A stretch of DNA of 9,818 bases from JAWVZH01 sp033722295. Lineage in GTDB: Bacteria > Bacteroidota > Bacteroidia > Chitinophagales > Saprospiraceae. The notes beneath the pieces were generated by a model. The model did not search any database, was not told the DNA's origin, and saw nothing but the letters and a program-made list of their open reading frames with translations. Shown here piece by piece: positions 6,373 through 9,818 of this stretch; the stretch's first letter is position 1; the number at the start of each line of letters is the position of its first letter. Position numbers and translations under genes: made by a program. Location: positions 1 through 9,818 of the forward strand of contig JAWVZH010000114.1 of the NCBI GenBank assembly GCA_033722295.1, given 5' to 3'.

Positions 6373-7377
6373 TTAAAATAGTAAGAAACTTACGACCAAA
6401 TTCAGTACAAATATAGATACAAAGCTGATGAGGTACATAATTCCGCTATAAACCCAGAATACAATACTTTTTGGTACAGACAGCTTGTAGTAGCGTTTCA
6501 AAGCGGTAAGTATAAAAACGAACATACCTATCCAGTAAGCAATGATCGAAATATCCAAAACTGTACTTTCTTCGGGCAGATCTATCTCAAGTAGACCAAG
6601 CCATATTATGAGAAAAAGAAAAATGGAGGTATGGGTGTACATTGTAAAAATGAGATGATCGGAATAGTAGGTACGCTGACATACAGGAATGAAGAGCCAT
6701 AGGGCGATGAATGGTTGCATGATCAACAACATCCACATGAAAGTCTGTATCAGAAAGGCCTGGAAGCTGTTGTCAGACTTCAGTAATTTAATATGTTTTT
6801 GAAGTACCATCTTTTGCAGGAAGTGATCGAGTCCCAGATGATCTGAAATTTCTTCTGCATCTTTATCATAGAGCCATGACTTTGGCACTACTTCCATAGT
6901 TAAGCTTTTGTCCGAGGGTTTTATAACGATCAGAGCGACTGAGTCGACCGAATTTTTATCAGAGTTCTCTACAGTTGAGGTATCCGCTATTGGTATGTTA
7001 TTTGGTAAATCGACTGAAGCATTTGTTTCGCTGACAGATTTAATGATTTCAGCATCATTTTGACCTTCATCATTTAGGAGTTGAAGTAGCAGGGCCAGGA
7101 GAATAAATACGAAAACAAAGAATCTTACCGGATGGACCAGTGACTTTCTATGCCCCGATCTATATAGTTCGGGAAGTTTGCCAGGAATCCATGCAAATTT
7201 TAATGTACGCCATACCTGGGCGTCATATCCAAAGACCGCCACCATGGATTCGGTGACCAATTCTCTTACAGTCAGTCTTTTACTTTGAATGCGTTGTCCG
7301 CAGTTGGGACAGAAGTCATAGTGCTCCTCAAGGATAGTCCCGCAATTATGGCAGGTATTTCGGGCTTCAGCGATCAG
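6373..7377 (-). CDS. DUF3667-like zinc-ribbon membrane protein with an apparent CTG start
   Basis: From the CTG at 7377 the product is 334 residues. It begins with a zinc ribbon, CHNCG (9-13) and CPNCG (23-27), followed by a segment with RLTVRELVTESMVAVFGYD (34-52) and ELYRSGHRKSLVHPVRFF (70-87). It then has a membrane helix (about 86-100), a polar, acidic Ser/Asn/Asp-rich loop of about 100 residues, and four more hydrophobic segments up to the C-terminus. This layout matches Bacteroidota proteins of the DUF3667 type (zinc ribbon, then a polytopic membrane domain); their function is not known to me. The first conventional start in frame, the TTG at 7260, would remove the zinc ribbon entirely. 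An in-frame stop lies at 7378-7380, so the start must be between 7377 and the first Cys codon at 7353. There the CTG at 7377 is the best candidate and overlaps the M23 stop as CTGA. Confidence 0.72.
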   Translation of the reverse strand: MIAEARNTCHNCGTILEEHYDFCPNCGQRIQSKRLTVRELVTESMVAVFGYDAQVWRTLKFAWIPGKLPELYRSGHRKSLVHPVRFFVFVFILLALLLQLLNDEGQNDAEIIKSVSETNASVDLPNNIPIADTSTVENSDKNSVDSVALIVIKPSDKSLTMEVVPKSWLYDKDAEEISDHLGLDHFLQKMVLQKHIKLLKSDNSFQAFLIQTFMWMLLIMQPFIALWLFIPVCQRTYYSDHLIFTMYTHTSIFLFLIIWLGLLEIDLPEESTVLDISIIAYWIGMFVFILTALKRYYKLSVPKSIVFWVYSGIMYLISFVSIFVLNLVVSFLLF

Positions 7378-8357
7378 TCAAATGATTGATTGGCCCTTGA
7401 GGCCCTTTCTACCAAATCCTGGTATTCCAGTGGGGTCAGACCGTCTAGAACATAATGTATTGGATTCACGGGCCGTCCTTGAAAACGAACTTCATAGTGG
7501 CAATGCGGAGCGGTTGAAGTCCCTGTACTTCCTACGGTCCCGATCTGCTGACCTTTTGTGACTTTTTCTCCTGCCTCGACATGGATCGATTTCATGTGGC
7601 CATAGAGTGTCTGGTAACCATAGCCATGGTCGATGATAACATGTTGCCCATATCCGGTTCTCTTTCTGATCACATTCTTTACCACCCCATCACCGGTAGC
7701 CTGTATAGGTGTGCCTCTGGGAGCAGTAAAATCTATGCCATTGTGCATTTTTTTAACCTTATGGACAGGATGCATACGAAGCCCGTAGCCCGAGAGATAA
7801 TTAACTTTCCTTTTAAGCTTGTCTATGCGAACAGGCTTTATGGAAGGTATCGAAGCGATCATACCTTCCTTTTCCATCGCCTTTTTTTCCAGAGTGTCCA
7901 GGGATTTGGTCTGAAGGTAAGCTTGTCTCCTGAGCTTGTCTAACTTTTTCTGGGCTCCAGCAAGCAGTTGATTCGCATCTCCGAACTGTTCAAATTTCCT
8001 GTATTGATCGTGACCTCCTGTACCCCCTTCCCATATATTTTGGTCGATAGGATTCATTCCCAATAGCATGCGATGCACACTGGCATCTCTTTCTTGTAGG
8101 TTAGCAACGACTCTGTCCAACATATCCAGTTCCTCATGCATGGAACTCACCTGATGATTGAGTTGACTAATATCTCGCTTGAGAGCTTTTTTTGCTGGTG
8201 TTTCGACATGGCGATCTGCCAATAAGAAGATTCCCAGTGCAAAGACGGCAACACCACACAGGTAGCCAGAAAATAAGGCAATCCTTCGGCCTATCGAAGG
8301 CTGGACCTTTTCGAATTGAAGTGTGTTTTGGTTATAGACGTATTTTTCCTTTCTCAT
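7374..8357 (-). CDS. membrane-anchored M23-family (LytM-type) metallopeptidase
   Basis: A 327-residue cell-wall hydrolase or hydrolase regulator: M23 enzymes cut peptide cross-bridges in peptidoglycan. A short cytoplasmic N-terminus is followed by one membrane helix (about 26-47), a periplasmic coiled coil (about 57-97 and 127-165) and the LytM domain (about 185-300). The zinc site is complete: His205 and Asp209 in HNGIDF, and His287 in HCHYEV, with His285 and His254 (LYGHM) as the usual catalytic helpers, so it should be active rather than a dead EnvC/NlpD-like activator. The opening YVYNQNTLQFEKV is typical of Bacteroidota M23 proteins encoded near alaS. The ATG at 8357 is the natural start, about 75 bases downstream of a consensus promoter. 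First gene of a four-gene operon; its TGA overlaps the CTG of the next gene by 4 bases. Confidence 0.93.
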   Translation of the reverse strand: MRKEKYVYNQNTLQFEKVQPSIGRRIALFSGYLCGVAVFALGIFLLADRHVETPAKKALKRDISQLNHQVSSMHEELDMLDRVVANLQERDASVHRMLLGMNPIDQNIWEGGTGGHDQYRKFEQFGDANQLLAGAQKKLDKLRRQAYLQTKSLDTLEKKAMEKEGMIASIPSIKPVRIDKLKRKVNYLSGYGLRMHPVHKVKKMHNGIDFTAPRGTPIQATGDGVVKNVIRKRTGYGQHVIIDHGYGYQTLYGHMKSIHVEAGEKVTKGQQIGTVGSTGTSTAPHCHYEVRFQGRPVNPIHYVLDGLTPLEYQDLVERASRANQSFD

Positions 8358-8430
8358 TGGGTTTGCATCAACACAAATAAGTACTTTTACACTCGCTTTT
8401 GGATATGTTCAGAAAGGATCCGGAACGACA

Positions 8431-8460
8431 CAAAATTAGGTCGCTCAGTTCACATATCAA
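8431..8460 (-). promoter_or_regulatory. promoter of the M23 operon (Bacteroidota consensus)
   Basis: Read on the minus strand, TTG (8460-8458), exactly 19 bases, then TAATTTTG (8438-8431). Both elements and the spacing agree with the Bacteroidota -33/-7 consensus TTG-N19-TAnnTTTG. Transcription would start near 8427, giving a leader of roughly 70 bases before the ATG at 8357. Confidence 0.65.
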
Positions 8461-8490
8461 AATCTAATTCGCTCAAAAAGAAAAAAACAT

Positions 8491-8506
8491 ATTAAAATAT
8501 TTTAAT
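8491..8506. repeat. 16-base perfect AT-only palindrome
   Basis: ATTAAAATATTTTAAT is its own reverse complement. It lies in the 226-base divergent spacer, about 30 bases upstream of the M23 promoter and 78 bases before the alaS ATG. It could be an operator or simply a product of local AT richness. The rest of the spacer shows no consensus promoter for alaS and no RNA gene that I can recognise. Confidence 0.4.
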
Positions 8507-8583
8507 TACATAAACTTTAGAGCGACAAGATTTAAAACATCTGAGATGACAATAATGTAAGGTTATAAAGCAGTATTAGAGCA

Positions 8584-9818
8584 ATGAATGGCAAGGAGAT
8601 CAGGCAAACCTTTTTAGATTTCTTTAAAAATAAATCCCACAAGATCGTTTCTTCGGCACCGATCGTCAACAAATCGGATCCCACTCTCATGTTCACGAAT
8701 GCAGGTATGAATCAGTTCAAAGACTACTTTCTTGGAACTGAAGTGCCTGGTCATCGTCGGGTTACGGATACCCAGAAGTGCCTTAGGGTCAGCGGTAAGC
8801 ACAATGATCTCGAAGAAGTGGGATTGGACGGTTACCATCATACCATGTTTGAAATGCTTGGTAATTGGTCCTTCGGCGACTACTTCAAAGAGGAAACAAT
8901 CGCATGGGCGTGGGAATTACTGACTGAAAAGTTGGGTGTGGATCCTGATCTACTTTATGCGACCGTCTTCAGTGGTGACAAAGCGGATGATCTCGGACCT
9001 GATGTGGAGGCTGAGGAGATCTGGAAGAAGTACTTACCAGGAGACCGAATTTTACGATGCGATAAGAGGGACAACTTTTGGGAAATGGGCGAACATGGAC
9101 CTTGCGGACCGTGCAGTGAGATACATATCGATCTAAGATCCCCTGAAGATAAGAAGAACAAGCCTGGTGCTCATCTCATCAACGCTGACCATCCGGAGGT
9201 CATTGAAATATGGAATCTTGTTTTTATTCAGTACAACAGGTCGTTTAGTGGAGAACTTTCACTACTTCCTGAAAAACACGTGGACACGGGTATGGGGTTT
9301 GAACGGCTCTGTATGGTCCTTCAGAATAAGAGATCCTCGTATGACACCGATTTGTTCTCACCTTATATCGGGAAGATAGAGTCCATCACGGGTGTCAAAT
9401 ACACAGGCAGTTATAATACAGAAGATCGCTCTGACATTGCCTTTCGGGTAGTTTCAGACCATTTAAGGGCGGTTGTTTTTGCCATAGCAGATGGACAGTT
9501 GCCATCTAACACAGGAGCAGGTTATGTCATACGGCGGATCCTTCGCAGGGCAGTTCGCTATTACTATTCTTTCCTTGATACCGACAGTCCCCTGCTCGTC
9601 AAATTGGTGCCTGTGATGATCGATGAGATGGGTCATGTTTTCCCGGAAATAAAGAAGCAAAAAGACCTTCTGATGAAGGTTATAGAGGAGGAAGAGTCAT
9701 CGTTTTTGAAAACATTGGAGAACGGTCTTAAAAGACTTGAGCAAGTACTGTCAGAGAGCAAGGAAATAGACGGGGAAACCGCCTTTGAGATGTACGATAC
9801 CTATGGTTTTCCGATAGA
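8584..9818 (+). CDS. alaS: alanyl-tRNA synthetase AlaS, N-terminal part (partial)
   Basis: A class II aminoacyl-tRNA synthetase that charges tRNA-Ala; 411 residues are visible of a family usually near 870-880. It opens normally (MNGKEIRQTFLDFFKNKSHK). TLMFTNAGMNQFKDYFLG (34-51), DTQKCLRVSGKHNDL (62-76) and HHTMFEMLGNWSFGDYFK (85-102) form the aminoacylation core with motifs 1 and 2. FWEMGEHGPCGPCSEIHID (165-183) and VDTGMGFERL (233-242, motif 3) complete the catalytic domain. DHLRAVVFAIADGQLPSNTG (292-311) and YVIRRILRRAVRY (314-326) are in the tRNA-recognition helical domain. The frame is open to the right edge, where DTYGFP (405-410) marks the approach to the editing half, which lies outside. 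The start ATG has no strong ribosome binding site, as is common in Bacteroidota. It is divergent from the M23 operon. Confidence 0.97.
   Translation, partial: MNGKEIRQTFLDFFKNKSHKIVSSAPIVNKSDPTLMFTNAGMNQFKDYFLGTEVPGHRRVTDTQKCLRVSGKHNDLEEVGLDGYHHTMFEMLGNWSFGDYFKEETIAWAWELLTEKLGVDPDLLYATVFSGDKADDLGPDVEAEEIWKKYLPGDRILRCDKRDNFWEMGEHGPCGPCSEIHIDLRSPEDKKNKPGAHLINADHPEVIEIWNLVFIQYNRSFSGELSLLPEKHVDTGMGFERLCMVLQNKRSSYDTDLFSPYIGKIESITGVKYTGSYNTEDRSDIAFRVVSDHLRAVVFAIADGQLPSNTGAGYVIRRILRRAVRYYYSFLDTDSPLLVKLVPVMIDEMGHVFPEIKKQKDLLMKVIEEEESSFLKTLENGLKRLEQVLSESKEIDGETAFEMYDTYGFPI

Noticed and set aside
8614..9379. Several short open frames on both strands (for example 8732-8923, 8936-9136, 9167-9379)
   Set aside because: All are out-of-frame shadows of alaS, which is continuously open from 8584 to the window edge with all expected motifs.

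Overview
The window looks like a chromosomal segment of a Gram-negative member of the Bacteroidota, probably close to the Saprospiraceae-type lineages. Supporting signs are a fused lpxC-fabZ gene, a promoter matching the Bacteroidota consensus (TTG-N19-TAnnTTTG), a MerR regulator and M23 peptidase of Bacteroidota type near alaS, and a secreted protein with a tail resembling type IX secretion sorting domains. The lineage call is inference from gene content. No mobile elements, RNA genes or CRISPR arrays were seen, and no stretch longer than about 230 bases lacks a gene.

Layout. (1) Bases 1-260, minus strand: the N-terminus of a membrane protein of the TPR/glycosyltransferase type, running off the left edge. 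(2) Bases 350-1123, minus: a protein best read as a degenerate paralogue of hydroxymethylbilane synthase (HemC) that has lost the cofactor cysteine and most catalytic residues. (3) Bases 1239-5082, plus: a tightly overlapping lipid A operon, lpxD - lpxC/fabZ - lpxA - ABC ATPase, with overlaps of 4, 8 and 17 bases. (4) Bases 5085-8357, minus: an envelope-related operon read right to left, M23 peptidase - DUF3667-like zinc-ribbon membrane protein - secreted surface protein - MerR regulator. Its junctions are equally tight, and two of its start codons must be non-ATG (CTG and GTG). (5) From 8584, plus: alaS, divergent from the M23 operon and running off the right edge.

How the genes work together. 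LpxA, LpxC and LpxD carry out lipid A steps 1, 2 and 3, and the FabZ half of the fusion draws on the same 3-hydroxyacyl-ACP pool. The ATPase at the end of that operon has no permease beside it and has unusual Q-loop and H-loop positions. The opposing operon combines a membrane-anchored cell-wall hydrolase, a polytopic membrane protein, an exported protein and a small DNA-binding protein. The two operons converge with only 2 bases between stop codons.

The points most worth following up are the dead-looking HemC homologue, the apparent CTG start that restores a zinc ribbon, the atypical orphan ATPase, and the exported protein and membrane protein placed between the M23 and MerR genes.
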